Of a stretch of DNA of 64,000 nucleotides, positions 33,101 to 43,599 are shown in pieces; positions within the stretch are counted from its first letter, which is position 1, and each line of letters begins with the position of its first letter. Under the pieces are notes generated by a model. That model saw only the letters and a program-made list of their open reading frames with translations. It was not told the DNA's origin and searched no databases. Location: assembly GCA_026770025.1 (NCBI GenBank), contig JAMXDE010000021.1:868001-932000 (forward strand), written 5' to 3'. The position numbers and the translations under genes are program-made. The stretch comes from Craspedostauros australis (Eukaryota > Bacillariophyta > Bacillariophyceae > Mastogloiales > Achnanthaceae).

Positions 33101-36100
33101 TGAGTGAGCTGCGTCTGCGTCTACGCCTGCATCTGCAGCCTTGCGGTCATCGTTGTTGATTCCAGCCTCGCTGCGATCTTTCTCGACTGCATTCATAATG
33201 CCATCGTCATCGTTCTTGTCCTTGTGTGCCGCGCGGCCCCTTCCAAGTGCACCCAGGAAACGCGTCCCCAGGAAACTCCGGCCGCCTTTATCTGCCTTGG
33301 CTTCTTGCTCGTTCGCAGGTGGTGCCTTTGTTGTGAATGGCTGATCCTGCGCTGCGCCCGTGACTGTGCCAGCATGAACTCCTTCGCCATCATCAACACC
33401 ACGAGCGTCGGTACCAGCATCTGCATCCTGGTCTGTGGTTTCTCCAGGCGCTTCTGATTTTAGTTCTGCGGTGTCCTTTGCGTCCCTGTTGCGCGCTGTC
33501 CCAACCGTTGTGCTGACCTTCTCAACGATGCCCTTCGGGATGAAGGACTTGGCCTTGTTCCAAGTTTGATCAATCTCCTTCTTGTCGGCAATGGTCTTCA
33601 ACCACTTCCATCGTGGTTTATTCGACTCCTCCGCACCTTCTGCGTCCTCTGCAGCTCTTGTCGAGCTGTCGTGCTGCTCATCGTCTTTGTCTTTGTTCCC
33701 GTTGTTGCCATCGTTTCCATTGCCGTCATGTTCTTCGTCGGCGTCAGCATCGTCGTTCTCGACGACGGCATCGATTTTGCTGTCCGTGTTTGGATTGGGT
33801 GGTTTGGTGCCTGCTTTTGATGTTGCGTGTGGTTGGATGCTTTCACTCTTGCTTTCCAACTTTCTCGTACCATTGCTGTCCAGATGAGGTTCTTCTCCGT
33901 GTTCGCGAGACACGTTGTCTTCACTATCGTTGCTCTTGGCGTCCTCGTCGCTGTGTTGGAGCTGTCCAGGAAGTTTGCCTTTGTCGCCAACAGACTGCAC
34001 CGCAGAGTTCGGGAGGAGGCTCTTCTCGTGGACAGGCTGCATGAATGAGGATGTCGGGAGTCGACTCTTGTCGATCTTTCCGGTAGGTACGTCATCCTTT
34101 GAATCACGCTCGCTTCCAGCAGCATGATCCTTCTCAACATTGACGGCACCTGTCTCATTTCTCTCCAATAGCTCGGTCTCGTCATCTTCGGCTTTGGCAT
34201 GCCCGTTCTCTTGCCCGTGGTCGATGCTAGCATCGGCCTCTTGTTCGGTTGATATCGTGGCAGATTCAGTCCCGATGTCGCCATCGTCGTCATCTTTGGC
34301 CACGTCTCTGTCACTCGAACCAGCTTCGTCGGGTCTACTGTCGGAGGAGGCGTCTTGGTCAGGATCCTGCGAGTCTCGTGCGTCTTGATTCATCGGAAGT
34401 ACATGCTTGCCGTCGGTGCTAGCCATGACACGAACGCCATTGGATGCTTGATGACCATCATCTGGCAGCAACTGCTTGTCAGAAGGACTATCCTTGTCGA
34501 CATGCTGGTCATTCTTTGGCGTCATGGCGCTTTGGTCCGGCATGCCGTCTGTGATTCCCGCTGGCAAGGCAAGGTCATTGCTTTGCATTTCACTCTGACC
34601 TGATGTGCCCGTTGAATGTGTTGCCACCTCTGCCTCCTTTGCTCCCTCTACTTGTGACTTTGGATCCTCATGCTGGCTATTTTTGCCTTGCTCGATCCCA
34701 AGGACTCGGAGCTGTTCTTTGATGAGCTCCTCCTGTTGCTGCTTCTGGGCTGCCAGTTCCTCTTCCCGCTTTTTGCGTCCGAACAGACCCCCAAAGAATC
34801 GGCCTCGTCCCCTTGGAGATGTCAGAGGCGACGTCAGCGGCGATACTATTGGCGATTTCGTAGCTTCCTTGTGAGTAGGCGTATCCTTCTGAGCCTCTCT
34901 TGTTTGTGATCGTGGTTCGGCCTCGCCAGCGCCGAGCAGGTCGCTCGCACTTGTGTTGCCACCGTCGGCGTGGCTGGTTGCCCCAGCATCGACACTATCA
35001 CCACTCTCTTGGGCTTGGATAGTTCGTCCTTCATCCGTTTCATCCTGTCGCTCCGTTTCGGTAGCAGCATCAGCAGCAGCGATGGCAGAAGTGGCTCCAT
35101 CACCATCACCATCGCCGCCATGACCAACATCTTCTGCTTCTCCACCATCGCGATTATCCTCCTGGTCGTTATCTGTAGTTGGCGGTACAGTATTGGCCGC
35201 TTCGATGAGATCGATAGTCTGTGACGATTGGCCTGCAAGCCCCATTGCTTTTGTCTCATGCTCATCCTCGCCCACACGTTCATCCTCACTCATACTCTCA
35301 TTCTCAGTCTCGTTCGCTTCGTTGCTCGGTGGCGCTTGCTCTTCTTCACCCATGTCTGCGCCATTCTGGGATCGCTCTTGTGTTTCGCGGTTTCCTCTTG
35401 CCTTGGTCGGGCTGATCTCGGCATCCTCTTCGGTTTCATCGACACTGCCTTGCTCTGGATGTACCCGAGCGCCGACTTCGTCTTCTTCCGAATCTTGACC
35501 AGCTTCCACTTCCTCTCCGGCATCTTCTTCATCAACCAGCTGCTCTGAGTCATTTTGCGCAGGTTCCATTCGTTCTTCGTCATGATCAGAGGCATCTTGC
35601 GAGATACCTCTTTCTGCCTCTTCCTCCTCTTGTTGTTGCTCTTGTTGTTGCTCTTGTTGTTGCTCTTGTTGTTGCTCTTGTTGTTGCTCTTGTTGTTGTT
35701 GCTGCTGCTGCTCCAGCTGCTGCTCCGCCTCATGCGAGTGCAAACTGGCGTCTTCTGCGGCTTGGAGAGCTTCGTCTTCGGTAGCAAGTCGCTGGGCTTC
35801 TTGTTCTTCAGCGAGCTTCCTCTCGTCTTCTTCTGCCAACCGACGAGCCTCCTCTTCCTCTTGTGCCATTCGCAAAGCTTCTGCTTCTGCCTCAACTCTC
35901 TGTCTCTCGGCTTCCTTCTCTTCGGCAGCGAGTCTGTCAGCCTTCGCTTTGTCTGCCACTCTCTTGGCCTCCGCTGCTTCAGAAAGTCGGCGAGCTTCCG
36001 CCTCCTCTTGTGCACGCCTCAATGCCTCTGCCTTTGCTTGCTCCTCAAGCCGCAATCGTTCGGCCTCTTCCTCGGCAGCAATCCGCTTCGCCTCTGCCTC

Positions 36101-39100
36101 TGCCTCTGCCTCTTTCTCGGCAATGAGTCGAGCCTCTTCTTTTTCAGCGAGTCGTTGCGCTTCGGCTTCTGCCTCCTCCTGCCGCAACCGTTCAGCTTCT
36201 TCCTCAGCGAGCCGCGACTTTTCGGCTTCTTCCTCGGCGATTCGCTGGGCCTCTTCTTCTTCGGCAATCCGTCGAGCCTCTGCCTGCTCTTCTGCGATAC
36301 GCCGAGCTTCTTCCTCTTCCTCAGCAAGCCGAAGGCGCTCTGCTTCTTCCGCTGCCTGCCGTGCTTCGTCTTCAAGGCGCAATCGTCCCGCCTCTTCCTC
36401 GGCAGCGACCCTCTTTGCCTCTGCCTCCTCTTCAGCAAGGCGTCGAGCTCTCTCCTCTGCAACTACACGCAACCGTTCAGCTTCTATTGTTTCTGCTTCT
36501 GCTTCTGCAATGCGCTGGGCCTCTTCTTCTGCTTCGAGTCGCAATCGTTCTGTTTCCTTCTCTTCCTCAATGCGCAGTCGATCTACCTCTTCTTCTTTGG
36601 CTGCAATTCGTTGTGCTTCTGCCTCTTCCTCAGCAATACGTCGAGCTTCTTCTTCCTCCTCAATGCGGAGTCGTTCTGCCTCCTCCTCGACAGCAAGCCT
36701 CTCGGCCTCTTCTTCCTCTGCGAGATGACGAGCTTCTTCGGCCTCAAGACGAAGTCGTTCTTCTTCCTCCGCTTCGGCGATTCTCTTGGCCTCTTCCTCA
36801 TCAGCGAGACGACGAGCTTCCTCCGCTTCTGCTTCCAGCTGTATTCGTTCCGCCTCTTGTTCTGCTTCATGTCGCAGTCGTTCTGCCTCTGCCTCTTCGG
36901 CGATTCTCTTGGTCTCTTCTTCCGCGAGGCGGCGAGCTTCTTCTGCTTCTGCTTCGAGTCGTAGTCGTTCAGCTTCCTCCTCTTCCTCAATACGGAGCCG
37001 GTCTGCCTCCTCCTCAGCAGCAATCCTTTGTGCTTCTGCTTCAGCTATTCGTTTTGCTTCTTCGGCTTCGAGGCGCAACCGTTCTACCTCTTCGTCAGCA
37101 GCAATTCGTCGAGCTTCCTCTTCTTCGACGATTCTCTTGGTCTCTTCTTCTTCCGCGAGGCGTCTAGCTTCTTCCGCTTCGAGTCGCAATCGTTCAGTTT
37201 CCTCCTCTTCCTCAATACGGAGCTGTTCTGCCGCTGCCTCGGCAGCAATCCTTTGTGCTTCCGCTGTAGCTATTCGTTGTGCTTCTTCTTCGGCTTCGAG
37301 GCGCAACCGTTCTGCCTCTTCTTCAGCAGCAATTCGTCGAACTTCCTCTTCTTCGGCGATTCTCTTGGCCTCTGTCTCTTCCTCTTTTGCAACACGGCGA
37401 GCTTCCTCCGCTTCTGCTTCGAGTCGCAATCGTTCAGCTTCTTTCTCTTCCTCAATACGGAGTCGTTCCGCCTCTTCCTCTTCAGCTATGCGCTTTGCTT
37501 CTTCTTCGGCTGCAAGTCGCAACTGCTCTGCCTCTTCGGCAGCAGCGATTCTCTCGGCCTCTTCCTCTTCTGCGAGACGACGAGCTTCTTCCGCTTCTGC
37601 TTCAAGGCACAGTCGTTCTGCTTCTTCTTCAGCGGCAATGCGGCGGGCCTCCTCCTCAGCATGAGCAATCCTCTGAGCTTCTTCCGCTTCCGCAATACGA
37701 CGGGCCTGTTCTTCCGCTTCTGCTTCAAGGCGCAGTCGTTCTGCTGCTTCGGCAGCAATTCTTTTGGCCTCCTCCTCCACTTCCTCTGCGACACGCCGTG
37801 CTTCCTCCTCAGCAGCGATTCTCTCTGCCTCTTCTTCCGCAATCCGGCGAGCCTCGACTTCTTCAGCGATCTGCCGAGCCATTTCCTGCTCTTCGATAAG
37901 TTGCAATGCCACCTCTTTGGGTTGCTGTCGTTGTTCTGCCTCCTCCTCACCCGTGCTGTAAGTGTGTTGTAGGTACTGTTGATCATCTTCGCCGCCACCG
38001 CCGCTGCCGCTGTCATTGTTGTGGTTGATGCTGATGTTGTTGTTGGTATCAAAATCTTCATCACCTTCACTATCATGATCTTCGCTACCATTGCTTTCGA
38101 ATGATGGTAGTCTCATTTTGGATGACATCTGAGAATTGGGGTCAGATTCATTGGATGCGATATGCAGCAACGCTGAATCTCTGTTTTCGTCAGCATTGAG
38201 GTCGGTCTCTTCATGATGATCATCATCATGACCACCAGCGTTGTCGTTGTCAGCATCGTCATCATTGTCGTCGACATCCCTATCGCTGGTGTCCCACGGA
38301 TAGGCGTTGGTGGCTGGGGCGTCTGCCGTTCCCGATCCTGCGTCATCAACTTCGGTTTCGGAGAAGTCAAGATCCACTTCTTCCTCCTCTTTCTCCTTTG
38401 GTGTATTGTCTGACCTCCTAAAGATGGAACCAAAGATGCCCATGCCTCTCGATGTGTTGGGCTGTAGCTCTTCCTGTCTTGCTTTGTTGGCCTCTTCGTC
38501 TGCAGCGTTGGCTTGGTTCAATTCGGACTGCAAGTCTTCCTCGTATGATGGCAGCCGTCGAATTTCTTGGTTCAAAGAGTCATCGTCGTCGTCACCGTTG
38601 ATGCTGGTATGATTGCCAACACCGACATCAACACCGGCACCGGCACCATAGTCAACACCATCGCCGTTGCGTTGACGTGGAGCTTGTGTTTCGTCTTCAT
38701 CCATATCAACGTCCATTTCCAATGACCGTTCCATGGATTTGAGCTGATCTTTAAATTCCTTCAACTGACCGTCGTCATCGTCTGCATCGTGGTCGTAGCT
38801 GTCACGACTGTCGTAGTCGTCATCGTCAACCATTGATATATCATCACCAGCGCTGGAACCGACAGAAGAATACATGCTGTCATGCTTGGACGGCGCCGAC
38901 AGGGATCTCAAATATCGCTGATATTCGGCATCCTCGTCGTCGCTCGTAGTGTTGCCGTTGCTGCCATTTTCGTAATCGCCATGCCGTGAATTCGGCAACG
39001 AGTCGCCTCCGTCGTATTCATTCTTCCGAATATCGATGAATGTGTCCGGTCGACCGCCGGCACCGTACTCTGAACCGTCGCCATCTTCGTAATCATCGTC

Positions 39101-40540
39101 CGTGCGGTCGTCATCATTGATGTACTGGCTGGGACGATTCCACGGGAGATCGGAAGACCCATACTCATCACCTTCGTCGCTACGGTACGGATCATCCGTT
39201 GACAGTCCTCTGGAATCGTCGCTGGTGTATTGCGAAGAGTAGGAATGCTGCGGGATCTGATGTCGCGAATCATCGAACTCGCTGTCGTCGCCACCCCACG
39301 GGTACGCGGTCGTTTGTTGTGCTCCCGTGTCCGGTGATGGCATGGGCGCTCTCTGCTGCCGCAATCCCTTGTCCTGCAGGATCCATTCCGTCGTTTGCCA
39401 GTTTTGAAAGATCGTCTTGCCGCACGTTCGCAAGCAGTAGAACAGCAGGCCGACCTCGTCCGAGACGGTGTTCATGACATCGATGACATCCTCGCAGCTG
39501 GATTGCGGATCGGCAGAGGCATTGATGATCTTGGAACGGCCCGCCTCGTTCAGTTCCAGGTAAAAATCGATGTTGTCGTATTGATCATAGTTGGCGTTGA
39601 CCTTGACCGCGGTGAGCGTGGTGTTGGTCTGCAGGACCTCGTCGATGTGACGAAAGACGTCGTCGGCGATCGGTTGGTCAGCGTTGTATATTTCGAAGCA
39701 GCGGATGGTGGTGGAATACTCGAGGAGCAGCAGCATGCAATCGATGCCTGCGGTCGTGATCTTCGTGTTCTCGTTGAATGCCAGCTTGCTGAGCTTGATG
39801 CGATGCAGATTGCGCTGCAGGTGGGATGTGCATTGCAGCATGTGGTTGTCATCCAGCTGAAGGTGCGAGAGGTCGAGGTATTCCAAAGTCGGCGATTCGC
39901 AGAATGGCTGCAGGGAGTTGGGGGAGATGAGGAGCCGATCCGCCGCAGCTTCGCTAGCGACGTAGCTGGCGCACGGTATCTCTAGGAGCCGCAAGGTGGA
40001 CGATATGGTGCCGATGGCCTGCATGAGCGGTTCCAAGATGGGCACGGCCGCGCCGAATCCAAATCTGCTGCCAATGCCATCGCTCTTGAGATGGATGGTG
40101 TAGTTGCGAAAGCGCATCTCCTTGAGCCCCTTGTGGTTGCGGATGGCGTTGGAGAACGATTTGATGTCCTGGTGCGTGGTGAACGAGATGCCGTAGTCGA
40201 TGTCGATGATCTCCAGCGACGCCGCGGAGATGCAGCACGAGAGATGGAACGCGGAGATCATCATCGGCGCACCCTCGATGCCGCGGATCTTGACGCATCG
40301 CAGGTTGGTGGCCTTGTTGCCGATCATTGCGAACAGGGACTTGAGCTGCCGATCGGTGGGTGGGTTGGGGCAGCCGAAGTAGTCATCGGAGATCATCACA
40401 AACTCTATCTTGGCCATCAGCGATGCGTCCCTCACCTTGGCATCCATCGTCGCGAAGTCGAAGTGCTCATCGAACACGAGGTCATGCTCGTCATCGTCGC
40501 CGTCCTTGGGGCCATCGCCTGCGCCTCCATCCCCGTTCAT
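30110..40540 (-). CDS. Giant 3476-residue protein: LRR head, acidic coiled coil, tandem DUF6824-like tail
   Basis: A single frame of 10,431 bp without a stop. Residues about 50-390 are RNI-like LRRs ([31 protein letters not shown]) ending in the tail module seen in LRR proteins A and B ([14 protein letters not shown]...[10 protein letters not shown]). Residues about 390-880 are acidic and disordered. About 880-1600 is an almost continuous Ala/Glu/Arg coiled coil of [16 protein letters not shown]-type units, ending in a QQQE repeat (about 1608-1638). About 1640-3200 is again acidic and disordered, with an Asp run near 2650. Two related C-terminal domains (about 3227-3313 and 3387-3470) share PGHPGT/PDHPGT, then a helical block and WR.AT..E.IDFVG; they look like divergent DUF6824, a diatom-expanded domain. 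No signal peptide or membrane segment. A scaffold role is inference. No intron is needed. Confidence 0.8.
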   Translation of the reverse strand: MNGDGGAGDGPKDGDDDEHDLVFDEHFDFATMDAKVRDASLMAKIEFVMISDDYFGCPNPPTDRQLKSLFAMIGNKATNLRCVKIRGIEGAPMMISAFHLSCCISAASLEIIDIDYGISFTTHQDIKSFSNAIRNHKGLKEMRFRNYTIHLKSDGIGSRFGFGAAVPILEPLMQAIGTISSTLRLLEIPCASYVASEAAADRLLISPNSLQPFCESPTLEYLDLSHLQLDDNHMLQCTSHLQRNLHRIKLSKLAFNENTKITTAGIDCMLLLLEYSTTIRCFEIYNADQPIADDVFRHIDEVLQTNTTLTAVKVNANYDQYDNIDFYLELNEAGRSKIINASADPQSSCEDVIDVMNTVSDEVGLLFYCLRTCGKTIFQNWQTTEWILQDKGLRQQRAPMPSPDTGAQQTTAYPWGGDDSEFDDSRHQIPQHSYSSQYTSDDSRGLSTDDPYRSDEGDEYGSSDLPWNRPSQYINDDDRTDDDYEDGDGSEYGAGGRPDTFIDIRKNEYDGGDSLPNSRHGDYENGSNGNTTSDDEDAEYQRYLRSLSAPSKHDSMYSSVGSSAGDDISMVDDDDYDSRDSYDHDADDDDGQLKEFKDQLKSMERSLEMDVDMDEDETQAPRQRNGDGVDYGAGAGVDVGVGNHTSINGDDDDDSLNQEIRRLPSYEEDLQSELNQANAADEEANKARQEELQPNTSRGMGIFGSIFRRSDNTPKEKEEEEVDLDFSETEVDDAGSGTADAPATNAYPWDTSDRDVDDNDDDADNDNAGGHDDDHHEETDLNADENRDSALLHIASNESDPNSQMSSKMRLPSFESNGSEDHDSEGDEDFDTNNNISINHNNDSGSGGGGEDDQQYLQHTYSTGEEEAEQRQQPKEVALQLIEEQEMARQIAEEVEARRIAEEEAERIAAEEEARRVAEEVEEEAKRIAAEAAERLRLEAEAEEQARRIAEAEEAQRIAHAEEEARRIAAEEEAERLCLEAEAEEARRLAEEEEAERIAAAEEAEQLRLAAEEEAKRIAEEEEAERLRIEEEKEAERLRLEAEAEEARRVAKEEETEAKRIAEEEEVRRIAAEEEAERLRLEAEEEAQRIATAEAQRIAAEAAAEQLRIEEEEETERLRLEAEEARRLAEEEETKRIVEEEEARRIAADEEVERLRLEAEEAKRIAEAEAQRIAAEEEADRLRIEEEEEAERLRLEAEAEEARRLAEEETKRIAEEAEAERLRHEAEQEAERIQLEAEAEEARRLADEEEAKRIAEAEEEERLRLEAEEARHLAEEEEAERLAVEEEAERLRIEEEEEARRIAEEEAEAQRIAAKEEEVDRLRIEEEKETERLRLEAEEEAQRIAEAEAETIEAERLRVVAEERARRLAEEEAEAKRVAAEEEAGRLRLEDEARQAAEEAERLRLAEEEEEARRIAEEQAEARRIAEEEEAQRIAEEEAEKSRLAEEEAERLRQEEAEAEAQRLAEKEEARLIAEKEAEAEAEAKRIAAEEEAERLRLEEQAKAEALRRAQEEAEARRLSEAAEAKRVADKAKADRLAAEEKEAERQRVEAEAEALRMAQEEEEARRLAEEDERKLAEEQEAQRLATEDEALQAAEDASLHSHEAEQQLEQQQQQQQEQQQEQQQEQQQEQQQEQQQEEEEAERGISQDASDHDEERMEPAQNDSEQLVDEEDAGEEVEAGQDSEEDEVGARVHPEQGSVDETEEDAEISPTKARGNRETQERSQNGADMGEEEQAPPSNEANETENESMSEDERVGEDEHETKAMGLAGQSSQTIDLIEAANTVPPTTDNDQEDNRDGGEAEDVGHGGDGDGDGATSAIAAADAATETERQDETDEGRTIQAQESGDSVDAGATSHADGGNTSASDLLGAGEAEPRSQTREAQKDTPTHKEATKSPIVSPLTSPLTSPRGRGRFFGGLFGRKKREEELAAQKQQQEELIKEQLRVLGIEQGKNSQHEDPKSQVEGAKEAEVATHSTGTSGQSEMQSNDLALPAGITDGMPDQSAMTPKNDQHVDKDSPSDKQLLPDDGHQASNGVRVMASTDGKHVLPMNQDARDSQDPDQDASSDSRPDEAGSSDRDVAKDDDDGDIGTESATISTEQEADASIDHGQENGHAKAEDDETELLERNETGAVNVEKDHAAGSERDSKDDVPTGKIDKSRLPTSSFMQPVHEKSLLPNSAVQSVGDKGKLPGQLQHSDEDAKSNDSEDNVSREHGEEPHLDSNGTRKLESKSESIQPHATSKAGTKPPNPNTDSKIDAVVENDDADADEEHDGNGNDGNNGNKDKDDEQHDSSTRAAEDAEGAEESNKPRWKWLKTIADKKEIDQTWNKAKSFIPKGIVEKVSTTVGTARNRDAKDTAELKSEAPGETTDQDADAGTDARGVDDGEGVHAGTVTGAAQDQPFTTKAPPANEQEAKADKGGRSFLGTRFLGALGRGRAAHKDKNDDDGIMNAVEKDRSEAGINNDDRKAADAGVDADAAHSSDDLKHQQMMRAVLVPDDYEAECKRLIDIVFDNDENLDIEAMMSKSTPEDLYKYLKQQHWYMLHMKGGNSADSKADIDYTTPNTSNITDMLSRSLHERPPFPSTHERATEDDLGDGAFLHPGMATAEVGDREAMDHQDESAPSLVGSEEAELDSESEGEVEIDMGDTVGEDNDDDDDDDDDSGRNRRQTTNRKDSFSEGDDDIQSCEEPDLDYDGSAIGDDTGSSNEDGTGLRSKSDHSDFTPSVSFHQAGEDDTLEQYEADIKAAKNRYVISERNIREEEEDEEDLDARLARGAHFEHEPDADDEVEMDAEAQEEAVRKAKEEIFKSLALAQQGCGLEDDVDAHGDEEYDRDRDAHDRQSELHAEGNNRGEGEEVESNEEREQIKKDREKAKNAVKNVLLKRLFEPNSKPQSEEEMERNRKSRQDARRAVQSVLRKRLLGGTNSAHSNENMSGDFLLRGDSGHSSLFGGKDNLSEAAGMQAYGKTSNHGANQYRQRRIHGGLGSQSGSFHSHDTHDIQEIDEEDIEAAEAEQGEGADEAAQSHGRIRQTDDDQDSFQYDNEYESEHSQGEETTVTVLKDHSAHDEIKALRACQRPQKNVSMLQHYQGDAAPMGKQNLAEKNERGRTREHTGDNGDGDANGGTNSPRSSPKRRRNKHRGSESPGADEQGGDSGDEAGEASAVSRGRAKFEAMTQRSKRKKASSAGKKSKSKSVTSKAAKEKASGSKQKSKSKANAKSKSKVKVAPEDANYVGLEKDDVCTIIPGHPGTKYLRRVVRAYIKQFDERNYGPRAYKTIKRRMNERKFVVGAGADEEGDWREATKQERIDFVGKVFNYEKQRHNADKGGPSKSSKLKSPSAKKGKLKTVNERRRAKDVNSSFDRDVSTDEDEGFYDDDHDHDGHDDDADYEAVEPGRLDICMGVPDHPGTNAFYRVLKSFIKKHQPPTYTMEVYEAMKKKIYTSRMLTALDAENWRLATNEECIDFVGDCFAEVTEGNQP
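35628..35715. repeat. Coding tandem repeat encoding QQQE units
   Basis: A 12-bp CTCTTGTTGTTG repeat inside the giant gene, encoding QQQE on the minus strand and flanked by a run of pure Gln codons. It marks the end of the long coiled coil. Confidence 0.9.
35760..37910 (-). repeat. Coding region of the degenerate E/A/R heptad-like repeat
   Basis: About 2.1 kb of the giant gene in which the same codon blocks (for GCA/GAG-rich [19 protein letters not shown]) recur with variation. The antisense strand is therefore also open for long stretches rich in Ser/Arg/Phe/Leu, which are not genes. Confidence 0.85.
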
Positions 40541-40575
40541 CTTGGTCTCTGTCGTATGCAGCGTGTTTGAACACA

Positions 40576-40635
40576 GAGCGTCGTATCAAAGCGCGTTGTA
40601 TCACAGCGCGTTGTATCACAGCGCGTTGTATCACA
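40576..40635. repeat. 15-bp tandem repeat GCGCGTTGTATCACA
   Basis: Three perfect units (40591-40635) preceded by one degenerate unit, starting 36 bp upstream of the giant gene start codon. Probably within its 5' untranslated region or core promoter. Confidence 0.95.
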
Positions 40636-41239
40636 GCGCGGTGGGGTGCTGTGTGAAGTGGGCTTGAATTGAAGTGAAGTGGACTTGAATTGAAGTGGAC
40701 TTGACGTCAGTGAGGGATCGTCCTCTGCTTCCTCCTCTTGGTCTCTGGACTGCGTACTGCCGTATTAACGTACTATTGGAGGCGTGCAGACGATCGGACG
40801 ACGTGATGGGATGATGATGCCCACGTGCGAAGAGAGGGAGAGAGAGACTCGGAAGGCGTTGGGGAGGAATGGCACTCTCGCGAGGTGCACTGGGTGTGAC
40901 ACTCCAGTACGAGGACGAGCACGAGGGACGAGATTGGATGGTAGTTGAACCTCTGCGTTCCTCTCTTGTGTTGGGGAGCAGAGGAGGTCGTTGTGCCTCT
41001 GTGCTTGTGAACACTTTGGGACTCATCGTTGTCGGAGGCTGGTTCCGCGTTTTCGGTGGTGGATTCATCAACACTCCTGTTGTTGCAGATCCAACGAAGA
41101 GGAAAGGAGGGGCACAAACCAGTGCGGCACGACCAATCAAATGTCCATGGAGAAGCCAGGAACTTTTTCAGACGTTCTGGTGAACCGCAATGTCTCTCGA
41201 CCGAAACCTATTGCTCCTTTCTGCCAATAACTATTGCTT

Positions 41240-41440
41240 GTGTTAACGTCGATGAGCCACTTGAATAACGTTAACGACATTTTGGATGACCTTTAATATG
41301 CAATATATTTTGAATTCACCGCCACTTTCATTGAATCGTGTTGATACCACAATGTCGCCAATAAATATCAACGACATTATTGAGACATTCAATAGATTCA
41401 ACTCCAAATAAATTAATAAAATTTTATATTTACCGCGTGT
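41240..41440. other. AT-rich patch
   Basis: About 200 bp of clearly lower GC than its surroundings (TAATATGCAATATATTTTG; AAATAAATTAATAAAATTTT), with AACGTTAACG near its left end. No open frame or terminal repeats were recognised. Confidence 0.5.
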
Positions 41441-41698
41441 ACCATTTGAGTCAAGTCCTCTCAAACGTGCATTTGCGGGTGACATCCAGACTTGTCCGAA
41501 GCTGCGGTATTTAATAGTTTTACATAATAGTGTTGAGATATGATGAACACAACCAAAACAACGTGAAATCTGGCGCGACCGAGATCTTCCTCCTTGCTTT
41601 GTGGATGGAGATGATCTGTATTCGCAACAAGCGGCGCAGATTCATTGCAAAGGGGAAGCAACCAAACCGACACCGACACGACAACAGCAGTGGTCAAG

Positions 41699-42916
41699 AT
41701 GATGGCAACGAAAGCGATGGCATCACCGTGGAACGCAGCGTTTCACAGGTCGCAACGAACGGCAACACGGATCGCGGAACGCAGAGGTTTGCGACCGGTT
41801 GAGACGTTGAGACATCGCGGTTGCATGGTATCTGTGCCATCGCGTACGCATTCGACCGCACATCCAACGATACATTCATCCACCTGTGGCATTGTGCCAA
41901 CCTTACGTCATGGATCGATGCTGAATGCGGTCTCGATGGATCTCAGCGCACGAAGATTCGGGGGCACACATACGGAGACGGAGGGTGGAGGCAACGTGCT
42001 CCACAGCGAAATCCTCGTGAACAACAAGGCGGCTGCGTCCGATGCACCGTTCGTCTTTCTGCACGGTCTTCTCGGGAATGGCAAGAATCTCAAAACGTTT
42101 GCCAGGTCGGCGATTGCGCAGACCAACGTGCCATCCGGGATGCTGTTGGACCTTCGAGGTCACGGGAAATCGAAGTCCGCCGTCTACCCGTTGCCCAACA
42201 CCTTCGAAAGTGCAGCACATGACGTGCGACGAACATTGTTGGCATCCACAGGAGCGTCGTCGTCGTCGTCGCAGTTGGTTCCGTTGCCCAGATCGATCGT
42301 TGGTCATTCTTGGGGCGGGCGGGTCACCTTGCAGTACGCGTCTATGTTCAGTGGCAAAGATAGCGCGTATGATGGCCTTCGATCTATCTGGCTCTTGGAC
42401 ACCGTGCCAGGCCAGGTCAACGATTCTGTGGAGCAGGTGCTCAGTTCCATTCAGCGATTCCGAGATGATGCCTTGGGACAAAGCCAACAGGGCGAAGCAT
42501 CGACAGAAATCACCATACCCTCAAGCAACAAGGAGCTGTTGGAGCTCTTCACCAGCGAATACAAACTGAGCATGCCCATCGCACAATGGCTTCTGTCATC
42601 GTACGATGCATCCACCAGGACGTTCTCGTTCGACATGCAGATCGCACAAGACCAGCTGGCAGAATTCGAACGGCAAGACTTTTATGGTCTGGTGGCGTCG
42701 ATCCTGGAAGAGAATGACGATGACTTTCAGATCCATCTTGTACGGGGCGGTAAGAACGCCGGTTGGGACGTGGGGACATTGCAGCAGCTGCAGAACGTCC
42801 AGAACCAGCATCCCAATCGATTCCACGTGCATGTTCTGCCAAAAGCGGGACATTGGGTTCACATCGACGACCGTGCCGGTCTCGTCCAGCTCATCGAGAG
42901 CTACGAGAAGATGTGA
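41699..42916 (+). CDS. Alpha/beta hydrolase, ABHD11-like
   Basis: A 405-residue single-exon serine hydrolase. I start at the first ATG of the frame (MMATKAMASPWNAAF); about 100 residues precede the fold and the first 50 are basic and Ser/Arg-rich, consistent with mitochondrial import. The fold is clear: FVFLHGLLGNGKNLKTFAR (about 119-136, oxyanion region), LDLRGHGKS (about 151-159), nucleophile elbow SIVGHSWGG with Ser near 204, WLLDTVPG, and the C-terminal LPKAGHWVHIDD with the catalytic His. 'HGL.G...N' with GHSMGG-type elbow and LD.RNHG/LDLRGHG is the ABHD11/YbfF pattern. Human ABHD11 is mitochondrial and linked to lipoate-dependent 2-oxoglutarate dehydrogenase; the same role here is inference. 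Confidence 0.8.
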   Translation: MMATKAMASPWNAAFHRSQRTATRIAERRGLRPVETLRHRGCMVSVPSRTHSTAHPTIHSSTCGIVPTLRHGSMLNAVSMDLSARRFGGTHTETEGGGNVLHSEILVNNKAAASDAPFVFLHGLLGNGKNLKTFARSAIAQTNVPSGMLLDLRGHGKSKSAVYPLPNTFESAAHDVRRTLLASTGASSSSSQLVPLPRSIVGHSWGGRVTLQYASMFSGKDSAYDGLRSIWLLDTVPGQVNDSVEQVLSSIQRFRDDALGQSQQGEASTEITIPSSNKELLELFTSEYKLSMPIAQWLLSSYDASTRTFSFDMQIAQDQLAEFERQDFYGLVASILEENDDDFQIHLVRGGKNAGWDVGTLQQLQNVQNQHPNRFHVHVLPKAGHWVHIDDRAGLVQLIESYEKM

Positions 42917-43599
42917 AGACAGCAACGAGCGAAGGAATGAACTCGCGAGAATACAAGAGTTGTGGACGACAAAACGATGGAGGCTCGGGCGGTCACAAAC
43001 CTAACATGAAGAGGCTCTCCCTGGCCAGAGTTGAATGCTGGATTCGGGCGAGGAGCAGGAAACCAACATGCTCCAACCCAGATTTGGGGGTTGATTTGCC
43101 CTGGGTACAGCCAACGATCTCCCGTTACGTACGTTTGTTAACGCTTCCCATAGTACCTACTATTGTTCAGATTTTGAAGCAATTCATACAGTGAGATGAT
43201 TATGTGGGTACGGCTGTGTGTGCAGTCGCCATGACCATCACATGGCACCTTCCTCTGTCACATCTTCGCTGTTGCGTCGGCGGCGTCTCCAAAAACGAAG
43301 CGAAAAGAAATAAAATTGTTTGCGAACCTCCGGATCGGCGAAAAGGAAGTTCGCCGAGAACAAAATCGAAAGTCTTCCGATGTCACCGAACACATCATCC
43401 ACCGCAAGACACGGCACCGGTACCAGTCGTAGTACCTTGTGAAGCGCATCACTCATCATCGTACGAAGGAGCATGGAGACCGAGCAGAATCTTTCATGAC
43501 TGAGATGAGGCCATAAAATACAAATCAAGTCAACGCACAATACCATACAAAGCAATTCACAAGCCAAAGAAGGCACCAAGCACACTCAAACGCAAACCC
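42917..43599. other. Intergenic region between tandem + strand genes
   Basis: About 680 bp between the ABHD11-like stop and the pirin start, presumably terminator plus pirin promoter. No gene recognised. Confidence 0.5.

Larger units (their letters stand above)
40541..41698. promoter_or_regulatory. Divergent promoter region of the giant gene and the ABHD11-like gene
   Basis: About 1.16 kb between divergent starts. It holds a 15-bp tandem repeat beside the giant gene start, GAATTGAAGTG/GACTTGAATTGAAGTG repeats at about 40660-40710, and an AT-rich patch at about 41240-41440. No gene is supported. Confidence 0.45.

Noticed and set aside
35555-36964. 469-codon open + strand frame rich in Phe, Leu, Ser and Cys, looking like a membrane protein
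   Set aside because: It is the reverse strand of the Glu/Ala/Arg coiled-coil repeats; GAG/GCA-type codons read backwards give Leu/Phe/Ser/Cys. Other antisense frames over 30-38 kb have the same origin.
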